DNA from: Dastarcus helophoroides
Taxonomy: Eukaryota > Arthropoda > Insecta > Coleoptera > Bothrideridae
Direction of reading: 5' to 3'
NCBI GenBank assembly: GCA_028583605.1
Contig: CM053332.1
Location: 22,057,178-22,121,177, forward strand
DNA length: 64,000 nucleotides
Made by a program: the position numbers and the translations under genes. This document shows positions 13,101-25,100 of the stretch, piece after piece (position 1 is the first letter of the stretch; each line of letters begins with the position of its first letter). The notes under the pieces are model-generated. The model did no database searches and was not told the DNA's origin. It saw nothing but the letters and a program-made list of their open reading frames with translations.

Positions 13101-16100
13101 TAACTAATAACGTTTATTAACGATAAAAACGCAACAAAATTTAAAAATTCCACAAGGTTTTCGATAAATATTCGCTAACATCGGACCAGGTTTCGCATTA
13201 CTGCATCATAGGCGGTCATACGAAAATAATCTTGAATTTCACAGCAAATTTTTTTCTGAAAATTTCAATTCATATCTTGAAATTCCGATAATAATCTTGA
13301 ATTTCGCAGCGAAAATTTGACTTTACACCTAAAATTTCGGAAAAAAATTGAGTTTAAACACAAAAAAATCGAGAAAAAGTGACGAAAATCTCAAAATAAG
13401 TAAAAAGTTGAAATTTCAGGAAAAAGGTTCATTTCTAAAGCGGAAATGTTAACACCGGACCAGGTTTCGCATTACTGTATCATCGGGGGTCATACCAACA
13501 ATTTGTTTGTTGGAAATGTCAATTATTTAAAGCTGATTGTGTTGTGTTTGTCAGTAGCTATCTCAGCGATTCCGAAGATCGTGTGCGAAACGATTCACGC
13601 GTTGGAGCTGCACGATGAAACGCCCTCGTGGAAGATTATGGACAACAAGGGTCGAGTCACGGTGGTGTTGCATTGGGATCAACGTTCAGGTCCCTCGAGG
13701 GCCTCGTCGGAAGCACCTTCGCCCGCCCCCGGCAAGTTTTCACCCAGCAAAAGGCCCTCACTCGTGATCCAAACCTCCATGGGCGCCAAAAAAGAGACGC
13801 TTATCAACGATGTCTACGTCCCTCCGCAACAGGTAAACAGTAACAGTAAACAGTAATCCTCATTTTATTTTTGCTAAACGATATAAATTTTATCAAAATT
13901 CGGTTTTAAATTTTAATAAGAAACAATTAGAAGGTTTTGAAGAGTGAGTTTCAAATTTTAATTTCTTGGAAGATAAAATTGAAAAAATTGAAATTTTAAA
14001 AGCTAAAATGTTGTAGTTGAGGTATTTCAGTTGAAGTAACTATCCTGTTTTGCATGATTGCCTTTCCTATTAATTTAAAAATGTGTAGCAGACTGGGACC
14101 TTGAATAAGTATAGAATTCCATTTTTTTTTGAACGGTTGTGTATGATGCAACATTTGACATCACCACTGTTTGACAGATTTTTTTTGGATTTATATCTAA
14201 CGTGGTTTTAAAATGACTGCGTTTTTTAAAGTGTTATTCACTCTTAAGAGTTTCCCAACTCAATAAATTACTAATTAGACAGGGATTTTAAATGTAAGAA
14301 CATTTTTCATGCTTAACTAGTTTATTTGCCCAGTAAACGTACAGAAATTTTGTAACAAACTCCAACCGTGACTTCCGCATCCTTTCACAATATTAAATGG
14401 CAAATCTGTACTCTGGTCTTTCCCTCAACGCTTTGCCCAAGTCGTCAAAAATATTGGGCGATCTCCGGAATCTAAATCCATTCTGTCTTTTTAGCTCGTT
14501 ACCAAAGTCCTCAAATGGGCTAATCTTGGAGCTGCCAAATCCAAAACCCTCATTTTTGAGTTCCTTAGAAAGGTCTTTGAATGAATCTGCTTCGGATGAA
14601 TCAGAAAAAGGGCTTTTCAACTGTATTCGCATCTCGTCGAAGGGATTAATTTCAGATTTGCCGAATCCACCTCTCTTGAGTTCCTTGGAAAGGTCTTTAA
14701 ACGAATCTGAGGCGGATGAACCAGAAAAAGGACTTTTTAACTGATTTTTCATCTCCTCAAATGGGTCAATGTCAGATCCTCCGAATCCAAAACCTCTGTT
14801 AGAGCTGCCAAATCCAAAACCTCCCCCATTTTTAAGTTCTTTAGAAAGGTCGTTGAATGAATCTGAACTGGAGAAAGGATCGTTCGTTCTTTTTAATTGT
14901 TTGGACATCTCTTCAAAGGGATCAATTTCGGATCTGCCGAACCCGAAACCTCCTTGTTTTTTGAGTTGTTTGGATATCTCTTCGAATGGATCTGCATCAG
15001 CTGGATTGGGTGAAGGGTCAGCACTTCTTTTAATGACTCTTGCGTTCACCAGAACGAAGGCAAATGACATTAAAAGAAACTTCATCGTAAATGGGTTGTT
15101 ATTGTTTAACCGGAAGTAATGGGGCACTGAAACAATGGGGAATATGGTCATATTTCTATTTTAAGTATCAAATCAAATATTTGGCTTCAGCACCTAATTT
15201 TTTGTGCAGATTTTAAATTAGAGTTCAAATTTTGAGTTTGTTGGTTTCACCATAACATGGCTGTTTTTCTAAAGCGAAAATTTCATTAAAAAAACCCAGA
15301 TTTGGCGTATGATATTTTGAAAAAAATCAAATAGATAAAAAAATATTGTAATTTTGATATTAGCTAGATGTTAAATGATAGGTTTCGAAAATATGATATT
15401 TGAAGGCGACAGTTTCAAAAAAATGTTAAACAAAATTAACGTTTTGGGTTGAGCGAAATTTTAGAAATTATCTCAAAAAATTTTGAGCTTCGAGAGAGCA
15501 TTTTCGAGTCAAAATTTTATCTAAAAAGTCACCCCAATGTTGCACGTGTCGCAAAAAATATATTGCCCCATTAAACCCCGTCAAAGCTTTTTAAAGTTCT
15601 AGATAAGTGATCTCAAAATTTTGAGAATGAAAAAAGCGAACTATGAAAGAACAGACTGACAATTTTAAAGATATGGCAAGAAATAAAAAAATTACCTGAA
15701 ACAACTGCTGTAAACGATACAACTAACAGGTACATTTTAAGAAGTAGCTTTTATTTAAGAATTTATCAGCATCAGTAATAGAAATCAACGACAAAGTTTT
15801 TCGATAAAGTCGCCTACTTGTTTGGGAAGTGTAATTAATATTAGGATATGCATTTGTTCCGGAAGATTTTAATCATATTGGGAAGTTGAAAATGGGAACA
15901 CTAAAACGACAATTGTTCACTTAAAGCCAAAATATTGTGTTTCTAAGAAAAAAAAAAATTAAAGACTACCAAGAGAAGTGAAAACTTAATATAGGCAATA
16001 ATCTATGTCGTGAAGTTTGCTTTTTTCTTCTTGAAGTTTCTGCCTGAAGTCATGATCCTAAAATCGATACAAAATGTCAAAGACTTTTTAAAAAGTAATA

Positions 16101-19100
16101 GGGTTTTAAAAGAAAACCTCGGAAATGTCCAGAAAACGTTCAAAATTTTGGGTGAGCCTAAAAAAGTTTGATTCCTTAGGCAAAAAATTATATTTTCAGA
16201 ATAAAATGGAAATTTTGAAACAACCAAGTCAAAATATCCAGAAAGTTTGATTGAAGAAACAGTCGAAGTTTTTAAGAAGCTTATTTTCAGAAAAGCGAAA
16301 AAATTTTGACAAAAGAAGCCGAAAATTGAAATACAAATCTTGTCCCCTGAAACCGAAAATATAGGTAATAGTCTATGTCGTGTAGTTTGCTTTTTTTCTT
16401 CTTGAAGTTTTTACCTGAAGTCATGATCCTAAAATCGATACAAAAAGTCAAAGACTTTTTAAAAAGTAAAAGATTTTTTAAAAACTAAAAGGATTTTAAA
16501 AGAAAACCTCGGAAATCTCCAGAAAACGTTCAAAATTTTGAGTGAGCCTAAAAAAGTTTGATTCCTTAGGCAAAAACTCATATTTTCAGAATAAAATGGA
16601 AATTTTGAAACAATCAAGTCAAAATATCCGGAAAGTTTGATTGAAGAAATAGTCGAAGTTTTTAAGAAGCTTATTTTTAGAAAAGCGAAAAAATTTTGAC
16701 AAAAAAAGCCGAAAATTGAAATACAAATCTCGTCCCCTGAAACCGACAATATAGGCAATAGTCTATGTCGTGTAGTTTGTTTTTTTTCTTCTTGAAGTTT
16801 CTACCTGAAGTCATGATCCTAAAATCGATACAAAAAGTCAAAGACGTTTTAAAAAGTAAAAGACTTTTTAAAAAGCAAAAGAATTTTAAAAGAAAACCTC
16901 AGAAATATCCGGAAAACGTTCAAAATTTTCAGTGAGCCTAAAAAAGTTTGATTCCTTAGGCAAAAAATCATATTTTCAGAATAAAATGGAAATTTTGAAA
17001 CAACCAAGTCAAAATATCCGGAAAGTTTGATTGAAGAAATAGTCGAAGTTTTTAAGAAGCTTATTTTTAGAAAAGCGAAAAAATTTTGACAAAAGAAGCC
17101 GAAAATTGAAATACAAATCTTGTCCCCTGAAACCGAAAATATAGGCAATAGTCTATGTCGTGTAATTTGCTTTTTTTCTTCTTGAAGTTTCTGCCTGAAG
17201 TCATGGTCCTAAAATCGGTACAAAAAGTCAAAGAATCTTTAAAAAGTAAAAAGATTTTAAAATAAAACCTCAAAAATGTCCAGAAAATGTTCAAAATTTT
17301 GAGTAAGCCTAAAAAAGTTTGATTCCTTAGGTAAAAAATCATATTTTCAGAATAAAATGGAAATTTTGAAACAACCAACTCAAAATATCCAGAAAGTTTT
17401 ATTGAAGAAATAGTCGAAGTTTTTAAGAAGCTTATTTTTAGAAAAGCGAAAAAATTTTGACAAAAAAAGCCGAAAATTGAAATACAAATCTTGTCCCCTG
17501 AAACCGAAAATATAGGCAATAGTCTATGTCGTGTAGTTTGCTTTTTTTCTTCTTGAAGTTTCTGCCTGAAGTCATGATCCTAAAATCGATACAAAAAGTC
17601 AAGGACTTATTAAAAAGTAAAAGGATTTTAAAAGAAAACCTCGGAAATGTCCAGAAAACGTTCAAAATTTTGAGTGAGACTAAAAAAGTTTGATTCCTTA
17701 GGCAAAAACTCATATTTTCAGAATAAAATGGAAATTTTGAAACAACCAAGTCAAAATATCCAGAAAGTTTGATTGAAGAAATAGTCGAAGTTTTTAAGAA
17801 GCTTATTTTTAGAAAAGCGAAAAAATTTTGACAAAAAAAGCCGAAAATTGAAATACAAATCTTGTCCCCTGAAACCGACGATATAGGCAATAGTCTATGT
17901 CGTGTAGTTTGCTTTTTTCTTCTTAAAGTTTCTGCCTGAAGTCATGATCCTAAAATCGATACAAAAAGTCAAAGACTTTTTAAAAAGTAAAAGGATTTTA
18001 AAAGAAAACCTCGGAAATGTCCAGAAAACGTTCAAAATTTTGAGTGAGCCTAAAAAAGTTTGATTCCTTAGGCAAAAATTTATATTTTCAGAATAAAATG
18101 GAAATTTTGAAACAACCAAGTCAAAATATCCAGAAAGTTTGATTGAAGAAACAGTCGAAGTTTTTAAGAAGCTTATTTTCAGAAAAGCGAAAAAATTTTG
18201 ACAGAAGAAGCCGAAAACTGAAATACAAATCTTGTCCCCTGAAACCGACGATATAGGCAATAGTCTATGTCGTGTAGTTTGCTTCTTTTCTTCTTGAAGT
18301 TTCTGCCTGAAGTCATGATCCTAAAATCGATACAAAAAGTCAAAGAATTTTTAAAAAGTAAAAGGATTTTAAAGGAAAACCTCGGAAGTGTCCAAGAACC
18401 GTTCAAAATTTTGAGTGAGCCTAAAAAAGTTTGATTCCTTAGGCATAAAATCATATTTTCAGAATAAAATGGAAATTTTGAAACAACCTAGTCAAAATAT
18501 CCAGAAAGTTTGATTGAAGAAATAGTCGAAGTTTTTAAGAAGCTTGTTTTTAGAAAAGCGAAAAAATTTTGACAAAAAAAAGCCGAAAATTGAAATACAA
18601 ATCTTGTCCCCTGAAACCGACAATATAGGCAATAGTCTATGTCGTGTAGTTTGCTTTTTTTCTTCTTGAAGTTTCTGCCTGAAGTCATGATCCTAAAATC
18701 GATACAAAAAGTCAAGGACTTATTAAAAAGTAAAAGGATTTTAAAAGAAAACCTCGGAAATGTCCAGAAAACGTTCAAAATTTTGAGTGAGACTAAAAAA
18801 GTTTGATTCCTTAGGCAAAAACTCATATTTTCAGAATAAAATGGAAATTTTGAAACAACCAAGTCAAAATATCCAGAAAGTTTAATTGAAGAAACAGTCG
18901 AAGTTTTTAAGAAGCTTATTTTTAAAAAAGCGAAAAAATTTTGACAAAAGAAGCCGAAAATTGAAATACAAATCTTGTCCCCTGAAACCGAAAATATAGG
19001 CAATAATCTATGTCGTGTAGTTTGCTTTTTTTCTTCTTGAAGTTTCTGCCTGAAGTCATGATCCTAAAATCGATACAAAAAGTCAAAAACTTTTTAAAAA

Positions 19101-22100
19101 GTAAAAGGATATTAAAAGAAAACCTCGGAAATGTCCAGAAAACGTTCAAAATTTTGAGTAAGCCTAAAAAAATTTGATTCCTTAAGCAAAGAATCATATT
19201 TTCAGAATAAAATGGAAATTTTGAAACAACCAAGTCAAAATATCCGGAAAGTTTGATTGAAGAAATAGTCGAAGTTTTTAAGAAACTTATTTTTAGAAAT
19301 GCGAAAAAATGTTGACAAAAAAAAGCCGAAAATTGAAATACAAATCTTGTCCCCTGAAACCGACGATATAGGCAAGAGTCTATGTCGTGTAGTTTGCTTC
19401 TTTCTTCTTGAAGTTTCTGCCTGAAGTCATGATCCTAAAATCGATACAAAAAGGCAAAGACTTTTTAAAAAGTAAAAGGATTTAAAAGAAAACCTCGGAA
19501 ATGTCCAGAAAACGTTCAAAATTTTGAGTGAGGCTAAAAAAGTTTGATTCCTTAGGCAAAAAATCATATTTTCAGAATAAAATGGAAATTTTGAAACAAC
19601 CAAGTCAAAATATCCAGAAAGTTTGATTGAAGAAATAGTCGAAGTTTTTAAGAAGCTTATTTTTAGAAAAGCGGAAAAATTTTGACAAAAAAATCCGAAA
19701 ATTGGTCCTTGAAACCAAAAAGGATTAAAAAACACAACAAAGGTTGCCCTAACGCGTTCAACAGCCAAGCTATCATCTTCAGAGAGATACTACTACTACT
19801 TCTTGGTTTCAGGGGACAAGATTTGTATTTCAATTTTCGAAGATAACCAAGGACCAGTCCGTTTCACCAAAACTAAAGAAACCTTTTTTTTTTTTTAGAA
19901 ATCTCGGGTTCTTCCACAAAATGTCGACAATTTATTGAGGCTTTCTTAACATTTTTCTTAACATTTCGACTGTAAACAAGAAATTTGATTTTTTATCTCG
20001 AAATTTCGAAAACTTAGGCAACATTTCTTTTGAAATTTCCAAGTGAACCCATTCAAGTCTTTTCTTCAAACTTCAACTTTGAAATTTAAAGCCGAATTAG
20101 TACAGGAAAAAGACTAATTTTGCCAGAAAGAATCATTTTTTTTTGGCAAAAAGGAAAAAATTAAATCCGAAATTACGAGAAGACGAATTTTAGAAAATAT
20201 CGAAATTTGGAAAAATCGAAATTTGGGAAAAAAAGACGAAACTTGGAATACAAACTTTTGAAAAATAGGCCCTTAGAAAAATAGGAACAACCGCCACATG
20301 CTGTCCCATCGTGGCTACGTCCATATCAGATGAATATCTATGAAATAAAAGTCAAAATTCTGAGAATGTAATGAATTGTGAGTCCAAATTTCAGGCATAA
20401 AAATCGACATTTTTTAAATAAACAAAATAGTTGAGAAATACTTCAAATGAAGTAAACGGGTGATATCAAATATTCAAAAAATTTGTATAAAAAGATCGAA
20501 ATTTATATAACAAAGTTGAAAAAATTCTCAAAGAAAATTAAATTTTGAGTATAAGGTCTTAATTTGAAAAAGGACGAATTTTTAACAAAAATTCAAAATT
20601 TTTAGCAAAAATTCAAAATTTTTAGCAAAAATTCAAAATTTTTAGCAAAAATTCAAAATTTTTAGCAAAAATTCAAAATTTTCAAAGAAATACGAATTTT
20701 GAAAAAAAGATCGAAATTTTCTTAAAGCCAAAGTAGACAAAAATGTTCAAAGGAAGCAAATTTTCTTTTAATTAATTCCAAATTAAAAAAGCACTCAAAA
20801 TGTTGGAGAAAATATTAAATTTTTGGAATAGAGTTGAAAGCCTTTAAAAAGTTCTAATTGCCCAAAAAAGAAAGTTAAATGAAAAAAAAAAAGTACAATA
20901 TTGAGAATAAGGTCAAAATTTCGACAAAAATGAAGGACTTTGGCAAAAAAAGTCGACTAACTAGCGACATTGGTTTCGAAGAAAGTCAAATAAAAAAGCA
21001 AATTAAGAATGAGGTCAAAATTTCGAAAAAAAAAGTCGACTAATTTTCGGTATTGGTTTCAGGTACGGTACGCCAGTCCCCAGATCACTGTGATAAACCA
21101 CGACGACGTGAAGCCAGTTCATCGGCTGTCCAAGCAGGGGAGTTCCCTCGAAAGCGCCACGATACACATCCACACGCCGGAGTGTGCGCACCACGCGCAC
21201 ATGCCGCGCGCCGGCAGCCCCCAAAGCAACGGCGCGATCGAGTGCGATTTCCACTGTTGCGCTTTGCACGAGGAAGGTCGAAAAATAGCTGTACACAAGA
21301 GCGTGGCCACCTCCCCCATACAGGACGCCCAACAGCAGACTTCGCCGCAACCCCCTTCTTCCAGACACGTTCGTTTTTTAGACATTGAAGGTGGCGGCCG
21401 AAACGGCGGACATCCCGACAGAAATAATGGTAAGTGCACACAATCCCAGGGCCATTTGCGACACGCAGCGACGACGCGGAAGCTTCAACAATTTTTCTTA
21501 GAGTCAATCTAACCTAACATTGTCCCCTGAATTTTCCTGATTTTTTAAAATACTCTTTTAGGAGCTTTTGCTTGAATTTTAACTTTTCTTCATCAATTTT
21601 CTAGAAATTTTTACCGTCCCTTAAACGTTTTTTAAAAATTTTAAGTTTTTTTGTGTAAGTTTCGCATTTTTCCAACATTTCGTCTTCCTTCTCGATTTTT
21701 GACATGTTTCCCTAACATTCTAATTTTTCCTGATTTTTTAAAATACTCTTTTAGGAACTTCTGCTTGAATTTTGACTTTTTTCATCAACATTTTGCCTTT
21801 TTTCTAGAAATTTTGACTTTTTTTATCAAAATTTCGACTTTTTTTCTAGAAATTTTGACTTCAAAGTCGAAAAAAGTTTAACAGACATTTCTTTTAAAAG
21901 TTTTTTAAAAATTTTAGGATTTTTGTTTAGGCTTCGAGTTTTTTCCAAAATTTCGTCTTTCTTCTCGATTTTTGACATTTTCCTCAACATTGCAACTTTT
22001 CCTGATTTTTTAAAATAATCTTTTAGGAGCTTTTGCTTGAATTTTGGCTTTTTTACATACATTTTCTAAAAATTTTGACTTTCATTTAAACTTTTTTTAA

Positions 22101-25100
22101 AAATTTTAGGTTTCTTGTTTAAGTTTCGCATTTTTGCAAAATTTCGTCTTCCTTCTTGATTTTTAACATTTTCCTCAACATTCCAACTTTTTGTGATTTT
22201 TTAAAATACTCTTTTAAGGACTTTTGCTTCAATTTTGACTTTTCTTCATCAATTTTCTAGAAATTTTTACAGTCCCTTAAACGTTTTTTAAAAATTTTAA
22301 GTTTTTTTGTTTAAGTTTCGCATTTTTCCAACATTTCGTCTTCCTTCTCGATTTTTGACATGTTTCCCTAACATTCTAACTTTTCCTAATTTTTTAAAAT
22401 ACTCTTTTAGGAACTTCTGCTTGAATTTTGACTTTTTTCATCAACATTTTGCCTTTTTTCTAGAAATTTTCACTTTTTTTATCAAAATTTCGACTTTTTT
22501 TCTAGAAATTTTGACTTCAAAGTCAAAAAAAGTTTAACAGAAATTTCTTTTAAAAGTTTTTTAAAAATTTTAGGATTTTTGTTAAGGCTTCGAATTTTTT
22601 CCAAAATTTCGTCTTTCTTCTCGATTTTTGACATTTTCCTCAACATTCCAACTTTTCCTGATTTTTTAAAATACTCTTTTAGGAGCTTTTGCTTGAATTT
22701 TGACTTTTTTACATACATTTTCTAAAAATTTTGACTTTCATTTAAACGTTTTTTAAAAATTTTAGGTTTTTTGTTTAAGTTTCGCATTTTTGCAAAATTT
22801 CGTCTTCCGTCTTGATTTTTAACATTTTCCTCAACATTCCAACTTTTCTTGATTTTTTAAAATACTCTTTTAGGAGCTTTTGCTTGAATTTTGACTTTTT
22901 TTCATACATTTTCTAAAAATTTTAACTTTCATTTAAACGTTTTTTAAAAATTTTAGGTTTTTTGTTTAAGTTTCGCATTTTTGCAAAATTTCGTCTTCCT
23001 TCTTGATTTTTAACATTTTCCTCAGCATTCCAGCTTTTCGTGATTTTTTAAAATACTCTTAGGAGCTTTTGCTTCAATTTTGACTTTTCTTCATCAATTT
23101 TCTAGAAATTTTTACTGTCGCTTAAACGTTTTTTAAAAATTTTAAGTTTTTTTGTGTAAGTTTCGCATTTTTCCAACATTTCGTCTTCCTTCTCGATTTT
23201 TGACATGTTTCCCTAACATTCTAACTTTTCCTGATTTTTTAAAACACTCTTTTAGGAACTTCTGCTTGAATTTTGACTTTTTTCATCAATATTTTGCCTT
23301 TTTTCTAGAAATTTTGACTTTTTTTATCAAAATTTCGACTTTTTTTCTAGAAATTTTGACTTCAAAGTCAAAAAAAGTTTAACAGACATTTCTTTTAAAA
23401 GTTTTTTAAAAATTTTAGGATTTTTGTTTAGGCTTCGAATTTTTTCCGAAATTTCGTCTTTCTTCTCGATTTTTGACATTTTCCTCAACATTCCAACTTT
23501 TCCTGATTTTTTAAAATACTCTTTTAGGAGCTTTTGCTTGAATTTTGACTTTTTTGCATACATTTTCTAAAAATTTTGACTTTCATTTAAACGTTTTTTA
23601 AAAATTTTAGGTTTTTTGTTTAAGTTTCGCATTTTTGCAAAATTTCGTCTTCCTTCTTGATTTTTAACATTTTTCTCAGCATTCCAGCTTTTCGTGATTT
23701 TTTAAAATACTCTTAGGAGCTTTTGCTTGAATTTTGACTTTTCTTTATCAATTTTCTATAAATTTTTAGTCCCTTAAACGTTTTTTAAAAATTTTAAGTT
23801 TTTTTGTTTAGGTTTCGCATTTTTCCAACATTTCGTCTTCCTTCTCGATTTTTGACATGTTTCCCTAACATTCTAACTTTTCCTGATTTTTTAAAACACT
23901 CTTTTAGGAACTTCTGCTTGAATTTTGACTTTTTTCATCAATATTTTGCCTTTTTTCTAGAAATTTTGACTTTTTTTATCAAAATTTCGACTTTTTTTCT
24001 AGAAATTTTGACTTCAAAGTCAAAAAAAGTTTAACAGACATTTCTTTTAAAAGTTTTTTAAAAATTTTAGGATTTTTGTTTAGGCTTCGAATTTTTTCCA
24101 AAATTTCGTCTTTCTTCTCGATTTTTGACATTTTCCTCAACATTCCAACTTTTCCTGATTTTTTAAAATACTCTTTTAGGAGCTTTTGCTTGAATTTTGA
24201 CTTTTTTACATACATTTTCTAAAAATTTTGACTTTCATTTAAACGTTTTTTAAAAATTTTAGGTTTTTTGTTTAGGCTTCGAATTTATTCCAAAATTTCG
24301 TTTTCCTTCTTGATTTTTAACATTTTCCTCAACATTCCAACTTTTCGTGATTTTTTAAAATACTCTTTTAGGAGCTTTTGCTTGAATTTTGACTTTTCTT
24401 TATCAATTTTCTAGAAATTTTTAGTCCCTTAAACGTTTTTAAAAATTTTAAGTTTTTTTGTGTAAGTTTCGCATTTTTCCAACATTTCGTCTTCCTTCTC
24501 GATTTTTGACATGTTTCCCTAACATTCTAACTTTTCCTGATTTTTTAAAACACTCTTTTAGGAACTTCTGCTTGAATTTTGACTCTTTTCATCAACATTT
24601 TGCCTTTTTTCTAGAAATTTTGACTTTTTTTATCAAAATTTCGACTTTTTTTCTAGAAATTTTGACTTCGAAGTACAAAAAAAGTTTAACAGACATTTCT
24701 TTTAAAAGTTTTTTAAAAATTTTAGGATTTTTGTTTAGGCTTCGAATTTTTTCCAAAATTTCGTCTTTCTTCTCGATTTTTGACATTTTCCTCAACATTC
24801 CAACTTTTCCTGATTTTTTAAAATAGTCTTTTAGGAGCTTTTGCTTGAATTTTGACTTTTTTACATACATTTTCTAAAAATTTTGACTTTCATTTAAACG
24901 TTTTTTAAAAATTTTAGGTTTTTTGTTTAAATTTCGCATTTTTGCAAAATTTCGTCTTCCTTCTTGATTTTTAACATTTTCCTCAACATTCCAACTTTTC
25001 TTGATTGTTTAAAATACTCTTCTAGGAGCTTTTGCTTGAATTTTGACTTTTTTGCATTAATTTTCTAGAAATTTTGACAGTCCTTTAAACGTTTCTAAAA

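Larger units (their letters stand above)
4161..13554 (+). other. Drep2 intron 1 (9.4 kb)
   Basis: Apart from the repeats listed separately, the parts at 4161-5430, 6290-6780, 11990-12510 and 12640-13100 are AT-rich with AAATTT-type words. They show no coding signal. A phase-1 junction joins base 4160 to base 13555. Confidence 0.7.

Noticed and set aside
14397..15119. + strand open frames opposite the nested gene
   Set aside because: They mirror the repeats of the - strand gene, lack a signal peptide or conserved content, and are shadows.
15983..19710. CRISPR-like array
   Set aside because: Units are long, nearly identical throughout, and have no unique spacers; the genome is eukaryotic.
16003..19768. 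Repeated 75-171-codon - strand open frames resembling a membrane protein (FFAFLKISFLKTSTISS)
   Set aside because: They recur with the 371-bp unit, overlap each other out of phase at unit joints, and are interrupted in several copies. Phe/Leu richness reflects T-rich DNA.
21651..24870. Pairs of 76-78-codon open frames on both strands, repeated five times
   Set aside because: They track the satellite period and occur on both strands of the same bases, as expected for low-complexity DNA.
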